This document shows, piece by piece, positions 42,890 to 49,933 of a stretch of 64,000 nucleotides of DNA. Each line of letters begins with the position of its first letter. Position 1 is the stretch's first letter. The position numbers and the translations under genes are program-made. A model generated the notes under the pieces. It had not been told where the DNA came from, made no database searches, and was given only the letters and a program-made list of their open reading frames with translations. The stretch is from assembly GCF_002806995.1 (NCBI RefSeq), contig NZ_NIHE01000001.1, positions 1-64,000 on the forward strand. Direction: 5' to 3'. The DNA is from Confluentibacter lentus (GTDB lineage Bacteria > Bacteroidota > Bacteroidia > Flavobacteriales > Flavobacteriaceae).

Positions 42890-43354
42890 ATGTTTATAAA
42901 TTTAGAAGATAAGGAAATCAAGTTCATTTTGGAAAATAATTATATTGGGTATTTAGGTTATGTCTATAAAAACAGACCTTATGTTATACCAATTACATAT
43001 TATTTTAATAGAGAAAATAACACGATCATTTGCTATTCTGGAGAAGGCCATAAAGTAGATGCCATGCGCAAAAACAATGCTATTTCATTACAAGTTACAT
43101 CAATTGATTCTGTTACTAACTGGAAATCTGTGTTAGTGCACGGAACTTTTGAAGAGCTTTTTGGTAGCATTGCCAAAGCTTATCTTCATAAATTTTCATT
43201 AGGGATTAAAGAGGTTATCATGGAGCAAGAACATAAAACAGTGAATTTTATAAGTGATTTTTCCAATAAAATATATAATGATGAGATCCCCACTGTATTT
43301 ATCATGAAAATTGAAGAATTCACTGGAAAAAAGAGAAATACATTCAGCGCATAA
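42890..43354 (+). CDS. PPOX-fold flavin-binding protein 2
   Basis: A 154-aa paralogue of the protein at 19146: IGYLGYVYKNRPYVIPITYYF, GEGHKVDAMRKNNAISLQV and WKSVLVHGTFEEL align with its blocks. FMN or haem binding is the family norm. It is the second member of this family carrying the operator, so a redox-linked duty during the response is likely. The C-terminus is basic (GKKRNTFSA). Confidence 0.87.
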   Translation: MFINLEDKEIKFILENNYIGYLGYVYKNRPYVIPITYYFNRENNTIICYSGEGHKVDAMRKNNAISLQVTSIDSVTNWKSVLVHGTFEELFGSIAKAYLHKFSLGIKEVIMEQEHKTVNFISDFSNKIYNDEIPTVFIMKIEEFTGKKRNTFSA

Positions 43355-43369
43355 ATAGCTGTATTTTAA

Positions 43370-43468
43370 TTGTTTACAAACAAATTCGAGATCATTTGGA
43401 AACTAAAAGAAGGCGATTTCAATTGGTTGAATTTTGAAATCACAGATTTGAAATACATTTTGAACTAA
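43370..43468 (+). CDS. Possible small ORF, 32 codons
   Basis: A TTG-initiated frame (FTNKFEIIWKLKEGDF to LKYILN) follows the PPOX gene by 15 nt. Its composition is protein-like with three Trp/aromatic clusters, but there is no ATG and no recognised relative. Low confidence; it may be the tail of a decayed gene. Confidence 0.2.
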   Translation: MFTNKFEIIWKLKEGDFNWLNFEITDLKYILN

Positions 43469-43482
43469 TAAAAATAACAAGT

Positions 43483-43650
43483 GTGAAAATTAACAAAGAA
43501 TGGCACTTCGCACATAAAATGCCTAAAAACCCATCACTTGAGCAACGCATTAAATGGCATTTGGAACATTTGAAAAATTGCCAGTGCAGAAGTGATATCC
43601 CTGAAAAATTAAAAGTAGAAATGAAAAAGTCAGGAATTAAAAGTTTATGA
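43483..43650 (+). CDS. Small conserved protein, 55 aa
   Basis: A GTG-initiated frame of 55 codons. The sequence KEWHFAHKMPKNPSLEQR, then WHLEHLKNCQCR and a tail of EMKKSGIKSL matches a small bacterial family known to me only as hypothetical. The HxxH...C-x-C arrangement (CQC, His residues) could bind a metal. Its TGA overlaps the ATG of the next gene (ATGA at 43647-43650), so the two are translationally coupled. Confidence 0.7.
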   Translation: MKINKEWHFAHKMPKNPSLEQRIKWHLEHLKNCQCRSDIPEKLKVEMKKSGIKSL

Positions 43651-43985
43651 AAATCGATAAACTATTAATAATAAAAAGTATACACACTGTCGTTTGGCTC
43701 TTTTTCAATGTGGTTATATTTTATCTTTTGTATGCGGTTATAATAAACAACATTGACCATTGGGTTTGGATTTGCGTTGGTTTGGTAATCCTCGAAGGAA
43801 TGGTTTTATTACTATTTAAAATGTTTTGTCCTTTAACGATAATAGCTAGAAAGTACTCAAATTCCACAAAAGATAATTTTGATATTTTCTTGCCAAATTG
43901 GTTGGCCAAGTATAATAAGATTATTTATACCAGCATTTTTTTGATTGCTGTAGGCCTTTTGGTTTACCGTTTAATGAGCAAATAA
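43647..43985 (+). CDS. Small membrane protein, three helices
   Basis: A 112-aa unrecognised inner-membrane protein with helices at about 12-32, 38-56 and 88-108, and a loop containing FCPLTIIARKYSNST. The FCPLT/ARKYS pattern recurs in DUF2784-like proteins, so that family is a candidate. It is last in the operon and meets the convergent MCE gene with no gap. Confidence 0.65.
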   Translation: MKIDKLLIIKSIHTVVWLFFNVVIFYLLYAVIINNIDHWVWICVGLVILEGMVLLLFKMFCPLTIIARKYSNSTKDNFDIFLPNWLAKYNKIIYTSIFLIAVGLLVYRLMSK

Positions 43986-44966
43986 TTAATTGTCTTTTGC
44001 CTTTCTCTCTTCCTTCTCCAATTTCCTAAAGTATCCTCTTGTTAAAAAATTATGCTTTAATGCTTCCATATTCTGGTTAAACTTGTCGCTACCCTCATTT
44101 ACATTTCTTAGGGTAGATTTTAAACTATTGACCAAGGATGTATCTTTTATAATGTAATTAAAGGCACCATCGCTGCTGTTTACATTCTCAATAATGGTAT
44201 TTAATTTTTCCACAGAATTTTCCATTTTAACACTTGAGCTTTCAAGATTGCCCAATGTTATTTTTAACTTGTTTCCAGAAATGGTGTCATTAAGCAATAA
44301 TCCTAAAATCGATGCATCATCCGTTTTGATGGATTTCACAAGACCATTCAATTCAATCAATGTATTTGAAGCATTCTCGCTCACCTGTTTTATGTTCTTT
44401 ATAGTTTGGTTTAGATTGGAAGACATAACGGTATCATTGAGAATGGTCGCCAAGGAGCCCTTGCCATTATTGATTGAGTTGGTAATTCTCAACAAATCCT
44501 CTGTCAAGATTTCGGTGTTTTTTATGGTCACACTCAAGTTACTCAAAAGATCATCAGGCTCTACTTTACTGAAGGATTTAATCATGTCACCATTTTCAAT
44601 AACTCCTGCAATACCATCCCTAGGAAGAATATTAATAATCATATTGCCCACCAAACCATCGGACCCAATGGTTGCCACCGCATTTTTTCTAATATGCTTT
44701 ACGATGTTTTCCTCTATATTCATCTCTACTTTAACAATGGAATCATTGAGCATCTCAATGGCTTTCACCGTTCCTATATTAATTCCTGAATAGCGCACAT
44801 TATTGCCTTTTTGCAAGCCATTCACATTTTGGAATTCCGCACTGATCATAAAGGTTTTTTTAAACATATTCTGTTTTTGACCTATTAAATAAATGCCCAG
44901 AACAAAGAATAGTGTACCAATGATTACAAATAAACCTAATCGTATTTTCTGTGAGTTTGTATTCAT
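43986..44966 (-). CDS. MCE-domain (MlaD-like) lipid-transport protein
   Basis: A 326-aa periplasmic lipid-carrier subunit anchored by one N-terminal helix (about 9-28). The MCE domain (about 38-115) begins FMISAEFQNVNGLQKGNNVRYSGINIGTV, and a long helical, Ser/Asn-rich tail follows. It is third in an operon after the permease and ATPase genes. The complex probably moves phospholipids between the membranes; no outer-membrane MlaA homologue lies nearby. Confidence 0.9.
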   Translation of the reverse strand: MNTNSQKIRLGLFVIIGTLFFVLGIYLIGQKQNMFKKTFMISAEFQNVNGLQKGNNVRYSGINIGTVKAIEMLNDSIVKVEMNIEENIVKHIRKNAVATIGSDGLVGNMIINILPRDGIAGVIENGDMIKSFSKVEPDDLLSNLSVTIKNTEILTEDLLRITNSINNGKGSLATILNDTVMSSNLNQTIKNIKQVSENASNTLIELNGLVKSIKTDDASILGLLLNDTISGNKLKITLGNLESSSVKMENSVEKLNTIIENVNSSDGAFNYIIKDTSLVNSLKSTLRNVNEGSDKFNQNMEALKHNFLTRGYFRKLEKEERKAKDN

Positions 44967-44976
44967 GACATCTGAT

Positions 44977-45759
44977 TTAGTGTTTAAAAAATGCTTTTAC
45001 TTTTGGGTCGGTTGAAACAGATAAGGCATCAAATGTTCCTTCTGCATAATTGGTGCCGTCAATCAATAAAACCATTCTATCTGAAATAGCTCGGGCACAA
45101 TCCACATCGTGCGTTATAATAAGCGATGATGTGTTGTATTTCTTTTGTATATCTTGCATCAAAATAATGATTTCTTTAGCAGTAATGGGGTCGAGTCCAC
45201 TGGTTGGTTCATCATACAAAATAATTTTTGGTTGTAAAATCAAGGTTCTTGCCAATGCCACCCTACGCTGCATGCCACCAGATAATTCGGCCGGCATTAA
45301 ATCTATGGCATGGGCTAATCCCACATTTTCCAGTGCTTCCATGACCAACGTATTGGTATCCATGTTTTTTTCAAATCTACTGGAATGTCTGCGCAAAGGG
45401 AATTCCAAATTTTCACGAACCGTCATGGAATCATATAATGCACTCCCTTGAAATAAAAAACCAATATCTGAACGTAATATATCTAATGCTGTTTGATTTA
45501 ACGTCGTAATATCTTTGTGCATGACCGAAATAATACCACTATCCGCTTGTATCAATCCCACAAGGCATTTGATCATCACCGATTTTCCAGAACCCGATTT
45601 CCCCATTATTACCAGGTTTTCACCTTTATAAAGTTTCATATTGAAATTCTTGAGCACGTGATTATCCCCAAAACTTTTGTTCAGGTTTTTAATTTCCAGA
45701 ACAATTTCTTGTGTACCTGTAACTTTTCCCTGTGGCAATATGGTATTACTTTCCTTCAT
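44977..45759 (-). CDS. MlaF-like ABC transporter ATPase
   Basis: A 260-aa ABC ATPase with Walker A GKSGSGKS, signature LSGGMQRR, Walker B IILYDEPTSGLDP and the H-loop ITHD. The long-chain/lipid-transport type is indicated by its permease and MCE neighbours. Its start overlaps the stop of the permease gene by 4 nt. Confidence 0.94.
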   Translation of the reverse strand: MKESNTILPQGKVTGTQEIVLEIKNLNKSFGDNHVLKNFNMKLYKGENLVIMGKSGSGKSVMIKCLVGLIQADSGIISVMHKDITTLNQTALDILRSDIGFLFQGSALYDSMTVRENLEFPLRRHSSRFEKNMDTNTLVMEALENVGLAHAIDLMPAELSGGMQRRVALARTLILQPKIILYDEPTSGLDPITAKEIIILMQDIQKKYNTSSLIITHDVDCARAISDRMVLLIDGTNYAEGTFDALSVSTDPKVKAFFKH

Positions 45760-46538
45760 AAGTCATAAAAAATGTCCGCTGCAAAAACCGCTATAAAGTC
45801 AATAATAAATAAGAGTAGGGATGTAAAAACCACTGCCGAATTGGCAGCGCGTCCAACTCCTGCCGTCCCTTTTCCACAATAATACCCTTTAAAACAGCCT
45901 ACAAGACCAATGGCCAAGCCAAAGAAAAAGGATTTTATGGTTGCGGGAATGATGTCTCCAAATTCCAACGATTCGAACACCTGATTAAAATATAATTGAA
46001 ACGACACATCGCCTTTAAGATGTTCTACCAAATAGGAACCATATAACCCAATGGCATCTCCAATAATTACTAACAGTGGTATCATAAAAGTTGTTGCCAA
46101 AACTCTAGTAACTACCAAATATTTAAAAGGATTGGTTCCAGACACTTCCATAGCATCAATTTGCTCGGTGACTCGCATTGAACCCAGTTCGGCGCCTATG
46201 CCAGAGCCTATTCTACCTGCGCATACCAAAGCCGTAATCATTGGGCCAATCTCTCTAATTATGGAAATACCTACCATAGACGGCATCCAGGAAACTGCTC
46301 CAAACTCCATAAGTGTCGGTCTGGTTTGTAAGGTTAAAACCAAACCAATGATAAATCCGGTAATACCGACTAAAACTAACGAGCGGTTTCCCATGCTGTA
46401 GCATTGTCTCAAAAACTCTTTAAACTCAAACGGTTTCCTAAAAGATTCTTTAAAAAAGCGTGCCGTAAAATAAGACAGTTCTCCTATTTCTTTCAAAAAT
46501 GTTTGAATATGGGATTTTATGTTGCTTAAACCCGACAT
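45756..46538 (-). CDS. MlaE-like lipid ABC transporter permease
   Basis: A 260-aa permease of the MlaE/YrbE family with five to six helices. The motifs GFIIGLVLTLQTRPTL, GIGAELGSMRVTEQIDAMEV (the family-typical EQIDAME) and VGRAANSAVV are intact. It is the first gene of the operon, 21 nt after the -7 box of operator K2. Confidence 0.94.
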   Translation of the reverse strand: MSGLSNIKSHIQTFLKEIGELSYFTARFFKESFRKPFEFKEFLRQCYSMGNRSLVLVGITGFIIGLVLTLQTRPTLMEFGAVSWMPSMVGISIIREIGPMITALVCAGRIGSGIGAELGSMRVTEQIDAMEVSGTNPFKYLVVTRVLATTFMIPLLVIIGDAIGLYGSYLVEHLKGDVSFQLYFNQVFESLEFGDIIPATIKSFFFGLAIGLVGCFKGYYCGKGTAGVGRAANSAVVFTSLLLFIIDFIAVFAADIFYDL

Positions 46539-46558
46539 GTTTTTCTTGTAACATTACT

Positions 46559-46601
46559 CAAATGTAATAGAATAGAATAGGGTGTAAAATGATTAAAATC
46601 A
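46559..46601 (-). promoter_or_regulatory. Regulon operator K2 and promoter (Mla operon)
   Basis: TGATTAAAATCA (46590-46601) and a perfect -7 box TACATTTG (46559-46566, minus strand) are 23 nt apart. It reads leftward into the MlaE-like gene. Confidence 0.9.
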
Positions 46602-46612
46602 TATACTTATAC

Positions 46613-46655
46613 TGATGAATATCATTTAGTAAACCAACTTTCACCATTACTTTTG
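46613..46655 (+). promoter_or_regulatory. Regulon operator K1 and promoter (patatin)
   Basis: TGATGAATATCA (46613-46624) and a perfect -7 box TACTTTTG (46648-46655) are 23 nt apart. It reads rightward; the two operators of this divergent pair are centred 23 bp apart. Confidence 0.9.
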
Positions 46656-46682
46656 AATAGTTTCATATCATACTTATTAATC

Positions 46683-47456
46683 ATGAAAATTGGTTTAGTA
46701 CTTTCTGGTGGAGGCATGAGAGGCGTTGCTCATATTGGAGTTATCCGCGCATTGGAAGAACATGGCATTATACCTACCCACATAGCGGGCTCTAGCGTAG
46801 GTGCTATTGTTGGTGCTTTATATGCTTACGGGTACGATTCGAAAGACATACTAAACTTCTTTAGAAGCATTCAGATTTTTGAATTAAAAAAATATGCAGT
46901 AAATAAGCCAGGCATTATCGATGCTGAAAAATTCTATAGTTCCTTCAAATTATATCTCAAGGAAGATGATTTTTCAGTGCTAAAAAAACAATTGTTCATT
47001 ACAGCTACCAATGTACTGAATGGGGAACTAACCGTATTCAATACTGGCGAACTGATAAAACCTGTATTGGCATCTGCCGCTTTTCCAGGAATATTTGCTC
47101 CTGTTAACATACAGGATTCTTACTATGTGGATGGAGGTGTTTTAAATAATTTCCCCGTAGATCAATTAAATGATGTTTGCGATGTCATCATCGGTGTATA
47201 TGTTAATGGTTTTGATACGGTGGCAATAGATGACTTAAAACATTCCCACAATGTCATTGAACGGGTTTTTAAATTAAAAACCGTAAGAGAAGATATTAAA
47301 AAATTTGAAACGTGTGATGTTTTAATATATCCCAAAGAATTAAACAAATACGGCACTTTTGACAGGAAATATCTTGACGATATTTATAAAATTGGTTATG
47401 ATACTGCCAATAAAGAGCTTGCCAAAAAACAAATACTGGATAAAATTCTAACCTAA
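46683..47456 (+). CDS. Patatin-like phospholipase
   Basis: A 257-aa lipid acyl hydrolase of the RssA/patatin family. It has the oxyanion loop GGGMRG, the nucleophile elbow GSSVG and the catalytic Asp in VDGGVLNNFP. The start is ATG 46683 because the -7 box of operator K1 covers the TTG at 46653 that would begin the longer frame. No signal peptide is visible, so it acts inside the cell, perhaps on phospholipids carried by the divergent Mla system. Confidence 0.93.
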   Translation: MKIGLVLSGGGMRGVAHIGVIRALEEHGIIPTHIAGSSVGAIVGALYAYGYDSKDILNFFRSIQIFELKKYAVNKPGIIDAEKFYSSFKLYLKEDDFSVLKKQLFITATNVLNGELTVFNTGELIKPVLASAAFPGIFAPVNIQDSYYVDGGVLNNFPVDQLNDVCDVIIGVYVNGFDTVAIDDLKHSHNVIERVFKLKTVREDIKKFETCDVLIYPKELNKYGTFDRKYLDDIYKIGYDTANKELAKKQILDKILT

Positions 47457-47497
47457 AGAATTATTCAAAAACCAATAATTAGCAAAATACAATCATC

Positions 47498-48468
47498 GTG
47501 AAAACATCTTTAAAATTGCAACTATGTTTGTTAGTTCCCTTACTCTTTCTAATGACTTTAATGTATGTTGTAAAAAGAATAATAATGCTGCATTATTGAA
47601 AAAAGATATCGTTTCAAAGCCTATTTTTCAACAAAATGTAAAGACCAACTCGATTCTGGTTGGAAAGAATATTACCGTCGGCAACTATTTCCAATATATA
47701 GATTCCCTTGTTATTAAATACGATTCGATAACCCCTTATAAGTTAACCGAACATCTCTTAGTAAGATCAAATCCTTGGATTATTGACACACTGCAAAATA
47801 CCGATTACTATAGAATGATAGTTAAGGATTCCTTTGTCTATGACCAAAAAAAGATGATTGTACTTCCCAAAGGTGCTTTGATTTTTATACCCGATTCCAT
47901 GAAAGCTGAAAAATTGCTTAAATCATTTAACCATACCTTGATTGACATCAACATACCAGAATTTAAACTCCGTATCTATGAAGATTCAACACAATTGTAT
48001 GAATTTCCAGTTAGAGTTGGCAGAAACGAAAAAAAATACTTAGCTATGGCCGGAAGAACAATGGATTTAAGAACAAAAACAGGAAAAGGAACCATTGTTT
48101 CCCATGTAAAAACTCCAGATTATTACAATCCCGTAGATGGAAAACGTTATTATACAACTAGAAGGGATGACCAAAAAGTTACTAGGCTCCCTCAGATTCC
48201 TTTTTTGGAACCCGAAATCAATGGTATGAGACATGGACAATTGATACATCCAACCACAAACCCTGTAACTTTAGGAAAAGCATATTCCAATGGTTGCATT
48301 GGGACTAAAGAAGCTGATGCCTGGGTTATTTATTATTACGCGCCAATAGGTACAAAAATACATATCCGCTATGATTTACAAGTCACTGATTCGGTAAAAC
48401 ATACCACTCTTTTAAAAGATATTTACGGTTACAGCAAAAAAGATAAAACCCTTATTATTAACAACTGA
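47498..48468 (+). pseudogene. L,D-transpeptidase (YkuD) gene with possible frameshift
   Basis: An L,D-transpeptidase (YkuD family) that cross-links peptidoglycan. The frame from ATG 47524 (314 aa) includes the catalytic domain with HGQLIHPTTN and the active-site SNGCIG, but its N-terminus has no proper signal peptide. In a different frame, GTG 47498 opens a classical hydrophobic export signal (KTSLKLQLCLLVPLLFLMTL) that stops at 47599. A one-base indel near 47540-47570 would join the two. The catalytic part is intact, so activity may persist; a sequencing error is equally possible. Confidence 0.7.
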
Positions 48469-48508
48469 TTATTATCATTTTAAAATATAAAGTAGTCATG
48501 TAAATTAG
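48466..48508 (+). promoter_or_regulatory. Regulon operator L and promoter (YtxH)
   Basis: TGATTATTATCA (48466-48477) and TAAATTAG (48501-48508) are 23 nt apart. The first three bases of the operator are the stop codon of the upstream gene. Confidence 0.85.
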
Positions 48509-48534
48509 TAGATAATCTTAAATTAATTAATATC

Positions 48535-48861
48535 ATGGAAAACGATAAATCAAGTATGATTGTTCCACTTTTGGTTGGAACTATCATTGGTGCCACCATA
48601 GGAATTCTTTTTGCTCCTGATAAAGGAAAAACCACTAGAGAAAAAATCAAAACAAAAACTCTGGACACTGCCCATAATATTTCTGAACAAATTGTAAATA
48701 CTAAAGAAGAAATAACAAAATTCGCCCAAGACAAAAAGGCTGAATTTGAGAAAAAAATTGAAAACAAAATTTCAAACTTAAGTTATAAAGTTGAAGATAT
48801 CATTAACAAATTAGAAGATAAACTGGAAGATTTAAAGAAAAAAAACGCCACCTTGCATTAA
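48535..48861 (+). CDS. YtxH-domain stress protein
   Basis: A 108-aa protein with an N-terminal membrane helix (IVPLLVGTIIGATIGILFAPDKGK) of the YtxH type, followed by a long amphipathic, Lys/Glu-rich helical tail (about 40-108). YtxH of Bacillus belongs to the general stress regulon, but its role is unclear. It is a single-gene unit between operator L and a terminator. Confidence 0.88.
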   Translation: MENDKSSMIVPLLVGTIIGATIGILFAPDKGKTTREKIKTKTLDTAHNISEQIVNTKEEITKFAQDKKAEFEKKIENKISNLSYKVEDIINKLEDKLEDLKKKNATLH

Positions 48862-48892
48862 ACCAATTATTATATTATTTCGATTCAAAACA

Positions 48893-48931
48893 GAAAATGT
48901 CACTGATTCCATATATTCAGTGACATTTTTT
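48893..48931 (+). terminator. Terminator after YtxH gene
   Basis: AATGTCACTGA pairs with TCAGTGACATT around a ten-base loop, followed by a run of T residues. Confidence 0.9.
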
Positions 48932-49024
48932 TATGTGAAACCTTGAACATGATGAGAAGGTTTACATACTAAATTATTCTTATCCTTTTTCTGCGCAACA
49001 AGTACATTCAAATTATCTATAGCT

Positions 49025-49651
49025 CTAAGGAATCAGAGATTCATTTTTCAATGCCCTGATAATGGCATTTACATAATTATGAACTGTAGAATTAATGCTT
49101 ATTGGATCTATAATATTATAGGAAGCGACCCAAACAAGAGATTTGGCATTGTTTGTTTTTATATTGTATAACGAAGATTCTATGTGATAAACTTTGTAAT
49201 TATTATAATAACCGGGTTCAAAATATACGTCTTGGTATAAATAATAGTAACGCCCAAAATGATGCCAATAATAACCCGATAAGAATTTGTTACCCGAATA
49301 AGATATTTCATTGTCTACTCCTTTTACTGCTGATATCAGTACGGAATCATATCCATCACTAACGAGTCGGTTCACTTCTTTGTCTATCTGCTCTTCAGTT
49401 TGTTTCGAGTTCATAAAATCCTCATCAAAAACAATGGAACTTTCAACGGCACTAATTCCTCTTCCAGATAACTTGTCCTTAAGATTTTGCTCAAAAATTT
49501 TTCGAGCCGTCAAATTATCAGTAATACCAACAATCAATACTTTTTTTGGCTGATAATTATTGTATTCACTGCTCTTCCAACTATCTATCATCCTTGTTGA
49601 AGAACAACTTAGAAGAACAGATAGCATCACAATACTATAAAACCGTTTCAT
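49025..49651 (-). CDS. Island lipoprotein, paralogue 2
   Basis: A 208-aa lipoprotein (lipobox LLSC, Cys16) related to the one at 23379-24038; the blocks IDSWKSSEY, KVLIVGITDNLTAR, a Tyr-rich YLYQDVYFEPGYY and a closing ALKNESLIP are in the same order. It has its own operator (M), whereas its sister belongs to the hsp20 operon. It is the rightmost gene of the regulon, next to the glycoside-hydrolase cluster. Function unknown. Confidence 0.75.
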   Translation of the reverse strand: MKRFYSIVMLSVLLSCSSTRMIDSWKSSEYNNYQPKKVLIVGITDNLTARKIFEQNLKDKLSGRGISAVESSIVFDEDFMNSKQTEEQIDKEVNRLVSDGYDSVLISAVKGVDNEISYSGNKFLSGYYWHHFGRYYYLYQDVYFEPGYYNNYKVYHIESSLYNIKTNNAKSLVWVASYNIIDPISINSTVHNYVNAIIRALKNESLIP

Positions 49652-49668
49652 CGTTTCTTTGTTTTTTA

Positions 49669-49711
49669 TAAAAATATGTATAGAAATCTATTTTTTCAAT
49701 GATATGTATCA
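49669..49711 (-). promoter_or_regulatory. Regulon operator M and promoter (lipoprotein 2)
   Basis: TGATATGTATCA (49700-49711) and TATTTTTA (49669-49676, minus strand) are 23 nt apart. It is the rightmost of the thirteen sites. Confidence 0.86.
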
Positions 49712-49847
49712 GTTGAAAAAAAATGCAAAATAAATTACGGTATTCCTTTTCTATTTTCGTAAAGGTTAACTAATGAAAGAGCCTATTATAATCATTAAAT
49801 TTAACCTCTTTCTGTAAATTTATATAGGATTGAATATTTTTATATTT

Positions 49848-49870
49848 AAAAGTGTAATTTTTACACTTTT
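49848..49870 (+). promoter_or_regulatory. Inverted repeat before GH95, possible operator
   Basis: AAAAGTGTAA (49848-49857) and its exact complement TTACACTTTT (49861-49870) flank a three-base spacer; a possible -7 box TATATTTA (49841-49848) abuts it. It differs from the stress-island operator and may be the binding site of a sugar-responsive regulator, or a hairpin in the leader. Confidence 0.45.
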
Positions 49871-49933
49871 ATGTGTTATATTTATTTTTTCTATTTAAAA
49901 ACACTTAAACCTTACCTAAAAAAGCAAACTAAA

